Shown: in pieces, positions 9,701 through 18,465 of the stretch
Numbering within the stretch: the first letter of the stretch is position 1
Layout: every line of letters begins with the position of its first letter
Assembly (NCBI GenBank): GCA_020848905.1
Contig: JADLHG010000042.1
Span: forward strand, 186,001 to 250,000
Reading direction: 5' to 3'
DNA length: 64,000 nt
DNA from: Deltaproteobacteria bacterium
Lineage (GTDB): Bacteria; Myxococcota_A; Polyangia; GCA-2747355; JADLHG01
Notes under the pieces: generated by a model
Told to the model about the DNA's origin: nothing
Databases searched by the model: none
What the model saw: only the letters and a program-made list of their open reading frames with translations
Translations under genes and position numbers: made by a program

Positions 9701-11682
9701 TCGGGGACAAGCTGCGCCAGGAGGTCGAGCGGCGCGCCGGAGGCAATCCCTTCTACATCCGCGAGCTGTGCCGCGCGCTCGCCGAGTCGCCACCTGCGGG
9801 GGCAGCCGAGATCCCGGCGACGATTCGCGGCGTGATCGCGAGTCGGGTCGACCGGCTGCCGAGCGACGTCAAACTCGTGCTGCAACACGCGACGGTAATC
9901 GGACCCAGCTTTCGCGAGGGGATCCTCACCCAACTCCTCGCGCGCAATCCCGCCCGCGCGCTCGGGCTGCTCCGCAACCGGCGCATCCTCGCGCCGGGCG
10001 TGAGCGCCGTCGGTGCGCCCGCGGTGGGGCTCGGGGTCAGCGAGCAATTCGAGCGCACCTGGACCTTCCGACACGTTCTCGTGCAGGAAGTGGTTTACGA
10101 CTCGCTCAGCAGCGTAGACCGCCGCGCCCTGCACCAGCGGGTCTCCGAGATCCTTCGACGACGCGCCAGCCGCGGCTTCGTCGACCCCCCGCTCGAGCTC
10201 GCGCGGCACCTGGAGCTGGCGGGGCTAGCGCGCGAGGCCGGCGAGCACTACCTCCGCGCGGCGCACGAGGCCGCGGCCACCTACGCCCACGAGGAGGCCC
10301 TCGAGCTCTTCGGGCGGGCGCTGCGCCTGGCCGAGGGGAACCCAGCGCTCCAGTTCGAGGCCCTCGCGGGGCGCGAGCGGATCCACGGCCGTCTGGCCCA
10401 GCACGACCAGCAAGCCCTGGACCTCGACGCCCTCCGGCGCCTCTGCGGCGACGACCCGGCACGGGTGAGCGAGGTGCGCACGCGCGAGGCGGTGTTCCTC
10501 CTGCGCGGCGGCGAGCTCTACCGGGCGCTCGAGTGCGCCGAACGTGCCGAGGAGGCTGCCGGTCGCGCCGGCGACGAGCTGCTGCGCGGCGAGGCCTTGC
10601 GCCTGCGGGGCGAGGCCTACGGCCGACTGAACGACCACGGGCGCGCCATCGACGCCGCATCGCGCGCCCTGGCCATCTTCGAAGGCGCGAACGCGCCCGC
10701 GCATCAGGTTCGGGCCCGCTTGGGCCTCGGACGCATCTGCCTGATGCAGGCGCGGTACGACGACGCCCTGCAGCACTACGACCCCGCGCTCGAGCTCATC
10801 AAGCAGACGGGGGACCGCTGGCAGGAGCACCTCCTGCGCAACAACCTGGCCGTGGTCTACGCCTGTCGGGGGGACTTCTCGCGCGCCATAGACGAAGCGA
10901 TGTACAGCCTCCGGCTCTGTCAGCAGTTCGGCGACCGGGCGCGGGAGGGAGACAACGCCTCCGTGCTCGGCATCGTCCACCTGGCCATCGGCATGCACGA
11001 GAGCGCGAGGCAGTACCTCGAGGACGCGCTCGCCATCCATCGAGAGACGGCGTCCCCCTGGGGCGAGGCGGACACTCTGGTCTACGCCGGCCTGCTCGAG
11101 ACGGCCGAAGGGAACTACTCGAGGGCGCTCGAGCTCCTCGAGCAGGCACGAGGCCTCGCCGAGCCGATGGGGGCCCGCTACATCACCGTCGCGGCCCGCA
11201 ACGCCATCGCCTGGACCTTGTGCGATCGCAATCAACCCGGTGACGCCGCCAAGGCGGTAGACGAGGCCACCGAGGCCTTCGAGACGGCGCGCCAGGCGCA
11301 GATCGTCGTGGGCGAAATCCCGGGACTCAGCCGGGCGGCGCGCGGCACGGCGCTCCTCGGCAACCTGGAGGCCGCGCGGGCGCTCTCGCGGCGGGCGGTG
11401 GAGCTCCTCGACGAGCAGCGGTTGATCGAGGGCGCCGAGGAAGAGATCCACTACACGCACTACCGGATCCTGCGGGCCCTCGGCGAGGCGGGCGCCGGCG
11501 AGTGGCTCGAACGGGCGCACTCCACCTATCTGACGAAGATGGCGGCGCTCGAGGACCCGGAGGCTCGCCAGGCCTTCAGCGAGCGGGTGCGGCTCAACGT
11601 GGCCATCCGGCGCGACTACTTGAAGAACTGGGAGACGCTGACCGGCAGCACGATCGACCGCACCGAGGAGCGGGTCGTCTGA
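6778..11682 (+). CDS. kinase-like / cyclase-like / STAND ATPase / TPR giant protein
   Basis: About 1634 aa. Residues 10-290 are a Hanks-type kinase fold that keeps Lys43 (QVLKRV), the helix-C Glu and H-C-D149 with Asn154, but has no glycine loop (LVTSPLAEVY), has Gly151 in place of the Lys of D-x-K-P-x-N, and E167-F-G instead of DFG. A Pro/Arg-rich linker runs to about 555. Residues about 560-740 resemble a class III nucleotide cyclase domain (WVVALFGLPVADEHD, YQVLGNTIEDTLALAE) without the usual first metal Asp. Then comes a STAND NTPase with Walker A GEPGVGKT near 770 and Walker B VVAIEDLHWAD near 905, and TPR repeats from about 1150 to 1600. The order matches large myxobacterial kinase-ATPase-TPR regulators. 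Catalysis by the first two domains is doubtful; the NTPase looks intact. ATG 6778 was preferred over GTG 6751. Confidence 0.85.
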   Translation: MVTQIKTLGKYHILERLVTSPLAEVYKVKTVGIAGFEKLQVLKRVTPRYCAQPEFVRAFIDEAKISFTLNHRNIEQVFEFGRLENELFVATEYIPGVNLEEVLHQAQEQRWTAPVGLVCYLMGEVAAGLDYAHRKTDQGGRAVGLIHCDLGPHNIACSFEGSVKILEFGSARAAWQTVPAADRPRTLPRYLSPEQVRGEPLTPATDIFSFGVILWEALTGRPLFDGDTIETVLQNVLYASIPPPDAVNEEVPPPLTELTVACLERRVERRPASANELQLKLHRIQRDVGAVIGSRALSSFLQQLFPEHNETRDVRQVSARRRSAPPRPPPPSSRVPDLLDAAAELAQPPNPPPLPVSDRLTPEATQRPRGRSEAAVQARRRRTTEEARVAGLLRSTRYPDDDPAPARSGGGRPASRGASEGPRPGSAASSQEKTPSIFPPEGSVSHDVSLTGLDGPRTGSSSRLEGSRTGSRTGLDAPPTASEPALAAEPSEAPATLDGPRTDGGRSSREDLEALAKATQPDAPPVSGASPPAPDPLGTPSPTLLAQPLGEKKRFIAVALRFDGLTAPSSEALQLIADIAYKLEGLLHDHDGQWVVALFGLPVADEHDIVAAVRFVHDVRDALEHLYQAGNDTWPGQDAGGHSHPAVRAALRAGTARITSGTDGGSYQVLGNTIEDTLALAEHAARSAIYLTGAAARLAAQHYRVGEAPSFERRGKSTRCHRLLGPRSGASEKRQASDALVGREMEIKAIRGAWRECAVQHDQRTVLVVGEPGVGKTSLVDDFLQRHVGEARVLYAAGRPHRRASPYALVIDLLGSLTGTPNASSTRGKARALDGLRGLLSGEDERLRDETLEILSAVLQPGAGTVADSGIGFSGRRVYEAVRLVLNRVARLAPLVVAIEDLHWADGSSLDCVRSLVERGEDATGQLLFLVSARPEEGFDHAAWNGFPQLSTVVLHELDQGDRQRLIGDELGEGVGDKLRQEVERRAGGNPFYIRELCRALAESPPAGAAEIPATIRGVIASRVDRLPSDVKLVLQHATVIGPSFREGILTQLLARNPARALGLLRNRRILAPGVSAVGAPAVGLGVSEQFERTWTFRHVLVQEVVYDSLSSVDRRALHQRVSEILRRRASRGFVDPPLELARHLELAGLAREAGEHYLRAAHEAAATYAHEEALELFGRALRLAEGNPALQFEALAGRERIHGRLAQHDQQALDLDALRRLCGDDPARVSEVRTREAVFLLRGGELYRALECAERAEEAAGRAGDELLRGEALRLRGEAYGRLNDHGRAIDAASRALAIFEGANAPAHQVRARLGLGRICLMQARYDDALQHYDPALELIKQTGDRWQEHLLRNNLAVVYACRGDFSRAIDEAMYSLRLCQQFGDRAREGDNASVLGIVHLAIGMHESARQYLEDALAIHRETASPWGEADTLVYAGLLETAEGNYSRALELLEQARGLAEPMGARYITVAARNAIAWTLCDRNQPGDAAKAVDEATEAFETARQAQIVVGEIPGLSRAARGTALLGNLEAARALSRRAVELLDEQRLIEGAEEEIHYTHYRILRALGEAGAGEWLERAHSTYLTKMAALEDPEARQAFSERVRLNVAIRRDYLKNWETLTGSTIDRTEERVV

Positions 11683-11704
11683 CCGGCACCTCGACGTCGA
11701 TGCC

Positions 11705-13876
11705 TCATCGCGCGTCCTCTCCACCGCTCTCGAGGAAGGAGACGATGGCCGTCTTGATCGCGCCGAGTTGCTTCTGCGTCAGGCCGCACTCCTCGAACTG
11801 GCCGGCCGAGAAGAGCGCCAGCACCTCGCGCTCCACGAGGGCAACGATCCCGTCCCCGGCTGCACGAGGAGTGCTCGCCGCGCGCTCCACGCGGTTGGCG
11901 ATCATCACGACGGCCGCCTCTACGCTCTGCGGCTTCGGTCCAGGGTAGCGGAAGAGGGCCGGGTCGACGACGGCGCCGCGGGAGGCTGCCTCCGCCTCCG
12001 CTACGTCCCGCTCCGCGGCCAGCTCGAGCGTGCCGTGATGCTGCGTGATGAAGGCCCGCACGTCCGGCGGGAGGCGATGCTCCGTGGCCAGGCGCAGGCC
12101 CCCCACGACGTGCGATAGCTCAGCGCGCGCCACCCCGGCCGCCGCCTCCGCCGCCGCCACGGCACCCCCAGGTTCGAGCCGTCCAATGTCGTGGTAGAGA
12201 GCCCCCACGCGCACCAGAGCGCGGTCGGCGAAGATGGCCTCCGCGGCGCGGTCGGCGAGATTGACCACCCGAAGGGTGTGCGCGAACGTCTCGGGCGCTT
12301 TTTCGCGCAGGCGCCGAAGCAGCGGCCGGTCGTAATCCGCGAGCGCGCGCAACGCTCCTCTCGAGCTCTGCCCGAGCCAACGCTGGACGAAGGGCAGCGC
12401 GAGCAAGGCCACCACGCCCGAAAGGAGGCCGCCCGCGAAGGCCTGCGCGGCAGACCAGTGCTCCGCGTACGTCGAGCCGCCAGCCGTCATGGCGGAGGTC
12501 GCCTCGAAGGCGGCCATCTGCGCGAGACCCACCAGCACCCCGGCCGCCAGCGTCGCGCTTCGACGCCGACGCCGCACCACCAGCGCCCCCGCGAGTCCCC
12601 CCGAGGCAGCGACCACCATCGTCGTGAGGTCGAAGACGTGGGTAACCGCGAGGCCAACAGCCATGGTGATGGCCACCACCATGGCAGGAAGCCGACCCAC
12701 CACCGCGGCGATGATGAGCGGCAGGGCGGCCTGCGGAACCATCGCCGCGTGCACCGGCGCGTAGGCGAGCAAGACGGTCCCGGCGGAGCTCAGCAGGAGC
12801 AGCCCCGCATAGGTCAACGTCTCGGCGCGGTAGCCCTCGAAGGGGGGTGGGAAGACCTCCCGCGCGGCGACGGCGAAGACGAGCAGCAGCGCGCCCAGGA
12901 GGGCGACCCGCGCGAGCACGGCCCGTCGCTCCGCTACCGCGCCCCCCGAAGCGGCCGCGAGTGCGCGCAGCCCGTAGAAGGCCCGGCTGTCCACCACGGC
13001 ACCGCGCCGAACGAGCACCTCGCCCCGCCGGATGAGGACGACCTTCAGGCCCGTGACCTGCGAGATGTCGACGATGAACTTCTCGTTCTCGCGGGCGTAG
13101 GTCAGATTCGGGGGGAGGCGCTGGAGAATGAAGTCCAGCATCTCCTTGCGCGGTCGCTCGGCGATCTTGAAGAAGAACTGCCGGCCGCTGCGCTCTAGCG
13201 CCGGCCGTAACACGGAGAATCGGTGCAGCCCGGACACGGGCCGCGTGACGTAGAGCCCCGACCAGAAGATGCGAATTTCGTCCTTCTCGTTGGGGAACTC
13301 CGTGTCGGCCACCACGCCCGCCTTGAAATAGGGCTCGAGCAGGTCGAAGAAGCCTCTCAACATGGCTTCGAGCTCGCGGCGACGCTCCGCCTGGGTCCGG
13401 GTGGCTGACTCTTCCTCCGCTTCGTCAGCGCCTTCGCCCTCCCCGGCCACCGGCGCGACGGCTCCGCGCTCCGCACCGGCATCCGTCGAGGGCTGCCCCT
13501 CCTCCGCTCCCCCTTCGGCCGCTGCGGGGGGCCACCGCCAGCTCGAGAGCGGACGCGTCAGAGCGGCCGCGATGATGCGTTCTCGTGCCTGGTACAGGAG
13601 CTGGTTGTCCTTGTTGTAGATCGGGACGTAGCTCTCCTTGGCGGCTTGGGCCTCCTTCTCGTAGCTCTCGTGGAGATCGAAAACAGCGTCGGTAGACGCC
13701 CGGACCACGTAGCGCGCGACGCTCCCCTTCTCGAGCGCGCGCGGCGCGTAGACGCGATCGAGGAGCCAATCTCCTCCGGCGATCGTGGCAGCCGCCACGA
13801 GCGGAAGGAGCCAGCGCACGAGCGACATGAGCGGCGCGCCGAGACGTCGATCTGACCGAGGACTCCAGGGGATCAT
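11705..13876 (-). CDS. 7TM-HD protein, PgpH-like, metal site altered
   Basis: A 723-aa protein with the architecture of PgpH c-di-AMP phosphodiesterases: one N-terminal membrane helix (about 17-37), a roughly 260-residue extracytoplasmic domain, about seven membrane helices (300-480), then a cytosolic HD domain from 505. HD motifs seen are H533-T, H562-D563 (YHDIG), a later SHVV and QHHG. Two deviations stand out. The usual ENQ..NPH segment after the HD pair is replaced by a short Ala-rich loop, and the final metal-ligand Asp (normally ADSxEA) is N661 in IANRVERA. The second HD protein in the window (20384-22054) keeps both. It may therefore be a regulatory or weakly active member. Convergent with the kinase-like gene; a small membrane-protein gene lies upstream on the same strand. 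Confidence 0.85.
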   Translation of the reverse strand: MIPWSPRSDRRLGAPLMSLVRWLLPLVAAATIAGGDWLLDRVYAPRALEKGSVARYVVRASTDAVFDLHESYEKEAQAAKESYVPIYNKDNQLLYQARERIIAAALTRPLSSWRWPPAAAEGGAEEGQPSTDAGAERGAVAPVAGEGEGADEAEEESATRTQAERRRELEAMLRGFFDLLEPYFKAGVVADTEFPNEKDEIRIFWSGLYVTRPVSGLHRFSVLRPALERSGRQFFFKIAERPRKEMLDFILQRLPPNLTYARENEKFIVDISQVTGLKVVLIRRGEVLVRRGAVVDSRAFYGLRALAAASGGAVAERRAVLARVALLGALLLVFAVAAREVFPPPFEGYRAETLTYAGLLLLSSAGTVLLAYAPVHAAMVPQAALPLIIAAVVGRLPAMVVAITMAVGLAVTHVFDLTTMVVAASGGLAGALVVRRRRRSATLAAGVLVGLAQMAAFEATSAMTAGGSTYAEHWSAAQAFAGGLLSGVVALLALPFVQRWLGQSSRGALRALADYDRPLLRRLREKAPETFAHTLRVVNLADRAAEAIFADRALVRVGALYHDIGRLEPGGAVAAAEAAAGVARAELSHVVGGLRLATEHRLPPDVRAFITQHHGTLELAAERDVAEAEAASRGAVVDPALFRYPGPKPQSVEAAVVMIANRVERAASTPRAAGDGIVALVEREVLALFSAGQFEECGLTQKQLGAIKTAIVSFLESGGEDAR

Positions 13877-13955
13877 GGGGCGACTGCGCGCGGACGCGCT
13901 CCACCGCGCCCCACGCCGCCCGCACGGCCTTGCGCGGAAAGCGAGGCGCGGGGAC

Positions 13956-14144
13956 CTAGAACCTCATCCCGTGGCGCGCGCGGAACTTCAGCCAGTCCCA
14001 CGCAGCCCAGCCGGAGAGCCCGACGCCGATGAGTCCGATCGGCCACGCCCCCACGGCCACCAGCGCCACGCCTGCGGCAGCCGTGCCCGCCGCTACTGCG
14101 CCCTTCCGTCGTGCCTTCTTCTGCACCGGGGTCGTCGCGCTCAT
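13956..14144 (-). CDS. small two-helix membrane protein
   Basis: A 62-aa protein: a basic N-terminus (MSATTPVQKKARRKG), then two apolar Ala/Gly/Val-rich segments (about 17-32 and 35-50) separated by a Pro, and a basic tail. An excellent ribosome site (AGGAGAG) stands 7 nt before the ATG, which is why I accept the gene despite its size. It lies between a lipoprotein gene and the PgpH-like gene on the same strand (gaps of 87 and 79 nt) and may be cotranscribed with them. Family not recognised. Confidence 0.7.
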   Translation of the reverse strand: MSATTPVQKKARRKGAVAAGTAAAGVALVAVGAWPIGLIGVGLSGWAAWDWLKFRARHGMRF

Positions 14145-14231
14145 GGTGTCTCTCTCCTGCTCGAATCATGACACGCGACCCGTGGGGGCGCGAGACTCCG
14201 GGCCGCCCTTCGGTCCGCGCGACGCGCCTCA

Positions 14232-14789
14232 CTACCGCCCGCTCTGGAAATGGAACGTCCGCTGCACCGTCAGCGAGTCTGTCTGCACGCCTGGGACGTG
14301 CAACCCCCGCAGCACGTTGGTTACACAGCTCCGCGCCCCGTCGGAGAGCCCCTCGGCGTCGGCATCCATGACGTACCCGCTGCGGTGCACGCGGAGGCGC
14401 ACCGTCGCCGCCCCACTCGTCGTCGCTCCACTCCGGTCGTAGCAGTCCTTGAGCTTGGGCTGCGCACCGTTCAACGCGGCGGAGACGCTCCGCTCCGTTT
14501 CCGCGCGGAGCCGCGCTTCACGCGCCTCCGCCGTCTCGCCGTCGGCGCCGGCATCGGCCGACCTGGGACTCGCGCCACGGTCGGGGACCCCGGCGTCCCC
14601 CCGAGGAACGCGAGCGACCGGACGCCCGGCCACACGAACCTGCGGCGCAGCTCCAGCGGGAGGTGTCGTCGGCAGCTCCTGCGCCGGCGGAAGGTTCGCG
14701 GCGCTCGTCGCATCACGGCGCGAGCAGCCCGCAGCGACCCCGAGGAGGGAAGCGCAGCCGAGGAGCAGGTACGAGTGAGCCGTGCGCAT
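14232..14789 (-). CDS. lipoprotein with AgmX/PglI-like C-terminal domain
   Basis: A 185-aa lipoprotein from ATG 14789: signal peptide with lipobox GVAAGC, then a Pro/Ala/Asp-rich disordered stretch, then from about residue 100 an AgmX/PglI or TonB-C-like domain (LKDCYDR, GAATVRLRVHRSGYV, SCVTNVLRGLHVP, V-Q-R-T-F-H-F). The paired Cys flanking the central strand are typical of that family. Such domains are common in myxobacterial gliding and envelope proteins. A promoter (TTGACG-17-TACCAT) ends only 9 nt before the ATG and no ribosome site is visible, so translation may be nearly leaderless. Another open stretch upstream of 14789 would swallow that promoter. Confidence 0.8.
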   Translation of the reverse strand: MRTAHSYLLLGCASLLGVAAGCSRRDATSAANLPPAQELPTTPPAGAAPQVRVAGRPVARVPRGDAGVPDRGASPRSADAGADGETAEAREARLRAETERSVSAALNGAQPKLKDCYDRSGATTSGAATVRLRVHRSGYVMDADAEGLSDGARSCVTNVLRGLHVPGVQTDSLTVQRTFHFQSGR

Positions 14790-14798
14790 CTGCAGGGC

Positions 14799-14827
14799 AT
14801 GGTACCGTCGGCTGAGTCTTTCGTCAA
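14799..14827 (-). promoter_or_regulatory. sigma70-type promoter for the AgmX-like lipoprotein gene
   Basis: TTGACG, 17 nt, TACCAT on the minus strand. The predicted start falls within a few bases of ATG 14789. Confidence 0.55.
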
Positions 14828-14863
14828 CGTGCCGTGGTTGCAGGGGAAATCCCATCTCATGGC

Positions 14864-14892
14864 TTGCCTATTCTCCCTGCCCTGTGGTATCT
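14864..14892 (+). promoter_or_regulatory. possible promoter for the TPR membrane protein
   Basis: TTGCCT, 17 nt, GTATCT; shifting by one gives an extended -10 (TGG-TATCTG). It faces the gene starting at 15012 and is divergent from the promoter at 14799-14827. The leader would be about 110 nt. Confidence 0.35.
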
Positions 14893-15011
14893 GAAGCTGG
14901 AAGTCGGTCGACCCGCGGTACGCCGTGCGGCGATCGGGACGAGGCGGCGCGGGCCTCCACCGTCGGATCGGGCGGGCAAGCCAAGGCGACTCGCCGCAGG
15001 GCTAACGGAGC

Positions 15012-18000
15012 GTGGGAATCGACACCGAACTCCAACGGCTGGTCGAGGCCGTCCGGCGCCAGCCCGGATCCCGAGCGTTCGCCCTCCTGGCGGAGCACTA
15101 CCTCGACATCGGCCGCCCACAAGACGCGCGCCAGGTCTGCCAGGACGGCTTCACGGCCAACCCCTCCTACGAGCGGGGTGCGATCGTCTTCTTGCGGGTT
15201 CTCGGTGAACTCGGTGACGTAGGCACCGCCGGCCAGATCTACAGCCAGTCGATTGCGCGGCACCCGCGCTCGGCCAAGCTCCGCACGGCCTGGGCGCAGG
15301 CCCTGCTGCACGCCGGACATCGCACCGAGGCGAGGATTCGGCTGCTCGAGGCCATCGACCTCGACCCATCGGATCGCGAGGCGCACGACCAGCTCGCGGC
15401 CCTCGAAGGCGACGCGGCCGGAGCGCAGACCACGCGGCCCGTACGCAGGGACCCCGGGGCGGGGCGCGAGAGCGAGGAACTCCTCTCTCAGGGACTCGCG
15501 GCGCAGCTGCGGCCCCGCGTGGACCCGAACGGCGTCGCCGTGCCGGCTCACGTCCGCTTCGATCTCACTCCAGCTCCGGTGCGGGTCCGTCTGGACACCC
15601 TTACTGGTGGTCCGCGGGTGACCCCTTCGCCCTTCGACGTCACTCCGATGCCGCTCGACCCAGTGCTCACACCCTCACCGTTGCCCACGGTCGAAGACAC
15701 GCAGACGGCGCGCGCGGAGCTAGATCTGCCTCCCCTGCGTCCTTCGGTGGAGACGGAGGTCGAACCCGAGGTCGAGGCCGCGCCCGCTCCACAGCTCCCC
15801 CCCTCGGGGGGACCCGACCTCCTCGAGCAGCTCCCCGGCTTCGCCGAGCAGCCTCCCGTACTGGAGCTCGAGCGCCCGACCTCGCCGGCTCGGCTCGCCC
15901 CCCAGTCGAGGGGAGCCCGACTGGCGGCTGCTCCCACGTCGCGCCGGCGCCGGGGCTGGATCTGGCTCACCGTCGCCGTCGTGGCGCTGGGAACCGGGGG
16001 CGTGATCGGCTACCGCGCGTACCGCGACCACGTCATTCGGCGCGAGGTGGCGCGGGCCTTCGCCCTCTCGATTCCCGACCTTGCGAGCAGCTACCGCGAG
16101 GCGCTCGGCGTCCTCGACCGGCTCTTGAAGCGGCACCCTCGCGACGGCCGTCTGCTCGGAGCGAGTGCGCTGCTGCAGGCCCACCTCTCGGCCCGACTCC
16201 ACGTCGACCCGGGTGGAAGGGAGCGGAGCGCGCGCTGGGCCTCTGAAGCTCTGGCCCGCCCCACGACCGGTGGCGCCGCGCACGCGCGCCTGACCCAAGC
16301 CCTCCTCGCTCTCGGGCAGGGCGACGTCTCGCGCGCCTCGAGCGCCGTGCAGGCGCTGCAGCCCGCCGAGCCGCTCTGGCACCACCGCGTGACGCTGGCC
16401 CAAGTCTCGATCGCGCAAGGACAGGCCGAGCCGGCGCAGGCCCAGCTCGACGGGGCGGCCGCCGGCCCCGCGTTTCCCGCGCTCCTCCTCGAGGCAGGCC
16501 GGCTGGCGCGGCTGCGCGGGGACCTTGGAAGAGCCGAGAGCCTTCTCCAGCGGGGACTCGACGCGAGCCCTGCCCATCCCGGCCTGCTCGTGGAGCGTGC
16601 CCGCGCCCGCTTGGCAGCCGGCACGCCTCCCGATGTGGCGGAGGTCGATCGCCTCGCCGACGCTGTGGCGTCCACGCCGGGGTTCGCGGCGAACCTCTCC
16701 CTCTTGAAGGGCGAGCTGGCCGCGGCTGCCGGTCAGCGCGCGGCAGCCCGAGAGCATGCGGCCGACGCCCAGCGCGCGCGTCCCACCGACCCCGAAGCAC
16801 GCTGGCTCGCGGCCAGGTGGATGCTCGGGCCGGGAGGAAAGGTCTCCGCGGCGCTCGCGGGTCTGGAACGGGACGAGCCGTGGCGTGCCAGCTTCGACCC
16901 CGCGGCGCGGCTCCTCCGCGCCCGCGCCCTGATCCTCGCGGGGAGGCCGCACGACGCGACCGACGCCCTGGCGCGCCTCGAGACGCGCAACCTGACACCG
17001 AGCGATCGGCGTGCCGCACAGGCGCTCCAGGTCCAGGCCGCGCACCTCGCCGACGACGGGGCTCGCGTAGAGGGGCTATGCGCAGCTCCGGGGTTTGCCG
17101 AGGACCCGGCCGTCGCGCGCGCCTGCGGCGAGGCGCTCCTCGAGCGGTCCGCGCTCGGTACCGCGAACAAGCTGCTCGCCACGCTGCCCAAGAGCCCCGC
17201 CGAACGCTACCTTCGCGGCCTGCGCGCCTTCACCCTCGGAGACCATGCGACCGCGGTTCGCGTCCTCTCCGCCCTTCGCCCCCAAGAGGCAGACGAGGAA
17301 CCCGCCCTGCCCCTTCTCGCGCTGGGGCGCGCTCTGGTACGGCAGCATTCCCTCACGGAGGCCGTACGCGTGCTGCGCGCGGCCGTGACCCAGGACGGCC
17401 GCTCGGCGCGCGCGCGACTGGCGCTCGCCGTCGCACTGGCTGCCGCAGGACACGATTCCGAGGCGGGCTCTCTCCTCGACGAGCTGGTCGCCGACCGGCC
17501 CACGGCCCCCTCGCTCCTCGCCGCGGCAGGCCAGGTCTTCCTGGCCCTCGGCAACGTGCAGCGCGCCGACGGCCTCGTGCGAGCTGCGTCGCAGCGAAGC
17601 CCCGAAGCGACCGCCCTGATGCTCCTCGCCGGCAGGGTGGCGCAGGCGGAAGGGCAACTCGACCGTGCCCGCTCCCTCTTCAAGAAGGTGCTCAATCGCG
17701 ACCCGCGCCAGGCAGAGGCTCTCATCGATCTCGGGCGGGCCGAGCTCGAGGCGAAGCACGTCCCGAAGGCGACGCAGCACTTCGCCGCGGCGGTACGCCT
17801 GCGCCCCAAGGACCCCGAACTGCTCCTCCTGCAGGCCGAGGCGTACGCCAAGGCAGGGCAGTACCGCCAGGCCCTCAAGCCCGGGCTTCAGGCGATCCAG
17901 GCCTACGTCCGGAGCGAACAGCGCGGTCGAGCCGTCGAGGCGATGGTGACGCTCGGCCGCGCGATGCGCCAGGGGGATGCGTGGGCCCGGACGCGCGCGC

Positions 18001-18293
18001 AGCAGCTCCTCTTCGAAGCCACCCGGCAGACGCAAGCCCCAGCGACGGCCTTCCTGGAGCTGGGACGCGTCCACCGCCAGAACCGCAACGCCACGCGGGC
18101 GCTCGTGGCGTTCCGCCAGGCCATCGCCCACGACCCCCAACTCGCGTCGGCACACCTCGAGCTCGGGCTGACCCTTCGCACCCGTCCCGCGTGGCGGAAC
18201 CAGGCCAAGAAGGCCCTCCGCGACTACCTGCGCCTCCGCCCCAAAGGCGACGAGGCAGTGCGTGTCCGGGCCCTGCTCGCCCGCATGAAATGA
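15012..18293 (+). CDS. large TPR-repeat membrane protein
   Basis: A 1093-aa protein starting at GTG 15012. Residues 1-135 hold three or four TPR units (AFALLAEHYLDIGRPQDARQ and similar). Residues 140-310 are Pro-rich and low complexity, and one membrane helix lies near 316-336 after an Arg cluster. The remaining 750 residues are almost continuous TPR helices, clearest towards the C-terminus (RQAEALIDLGRAELEAKHV). With one membrane span the two TPR arrays are on opposite sides, which suits a scaffold linking cytoplasmic and periplasmic partners. No enzymatic motif seen. The next gene, a pseudokinase with its own membrane span, follows on the same strand but has its own promoter. Confidence 0.8.
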   Translation: MGIDTELQRLVEAVRRQPGSRAFALLAEHYLDIGRPQDARQVCQDGFTANPSYERGAIVFLRVLGELGDVGTAGQIYSQSIARHPRSAKLRTAWAQALLHAGHRTEARIRLLEAIDLDPSDREAHDQLAALEGDAAGAQTTRPVRRDPGAGRESEELLSQGLAAQLRPRVDPNGVAVPAHVRFDLTPAPVRVRLDTLTGGPRVTPSPFDVTPMPLDPVLTPSPLPTVEDTQTARAELDLPPLRPSVETEVEPEVEAAPAPQLPPSGGPDLLEQLPGFAEQPPVLELERPTSPARLAPQSRGARLAAAPTSRRRRGWIWLTVAVVALGTGGVIGYRAYRDHVIRREVARAFALSIPDLASSYREALGVLDRLLKRHPRDGRLLGASALLQAHLSARLHVDPGGRERSARWASEALARPTTGGAAHARLTQALLALGQGDVSRASSAVQALQPAEPLWHHRVTLAQVSIAQGQAEPAQAQLDGAAAGPAFPALLLEAGRLARLRGDLGRAESLLQRGLDASPAHPGLLVERARARLAAGTPPDVAEVDRLADAVASTPGFAANLSLLKGELAAAAGQRAAAREHAADAQRARPTDPEARWLAARWMLGPGGKVSAALAGLERDEPWRASFDPAARLLRARALILAGRPHDATDALARLETRNLTPSDRRAAQALQVQAAHLADDGARVEGLCAAPGFAEDPAVARACGEALLERSALGTANKLLATLPKSPAERYLRGLRAFTLGDHATAVRVLSALRPQEADEEPALPLLALGRALVRQHSLTEAVRVLRAAVTQDGRSARARLALAVALAAAGHDSEAGSLLDELVADRPTAPSLLAAAGQVFLALGNVQRADGLVRAASQRSPEATALMLLAGRVAQAEGQLDRARSLFKKVLNRDPRQAEALIDLGRAELEAKHVPKATQHFAAAVRLRPKDPELLLLQAEAYAKAGQYRQALKPGLQAIQAYVRSEQRGRAVEAMVTLGRAMRQGDAWARTRAQQLLFEATRQTQAPATAFLELGRVHRQNRNATRALVAFRQAIAHDPQLASAHLELGLTLRTRPAWRNQAKKALRDYLRLRPKGDEAVRVRALLARMK

Positions 18294-18361
18294 CCGAGCT
18301 GTTTCAATCCAAGGCATGGACACCTTGACGGTTTTCTCACATCGGGGGGTGGGCTTTGCCG

Positions 18362-18390
18362 TTGCGCCTCCCAGGCCCATCCGCTAGCAT
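18362..18390 (+). promoter_or_regulatory. sigma70-type promoter for the pseudokinase gene
   Basis: TTGCGC, 17 nt, TAGCAT, giving a leader of about 70 nt before ATG 18466. The same GCTAGCAT string occurs just before the deacetylase gene (2222-2229), so TAGCAT may be a common -10 in this genome. Confidence 0.5.
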
Positions 18391-18465
18391 GAGGGGCCGT
18401 GGCCCGGGCCCCCTCGGATGAGCTCTACGGCCGGAGATTGACGCGTCCGACAGGTACGAACGCCG

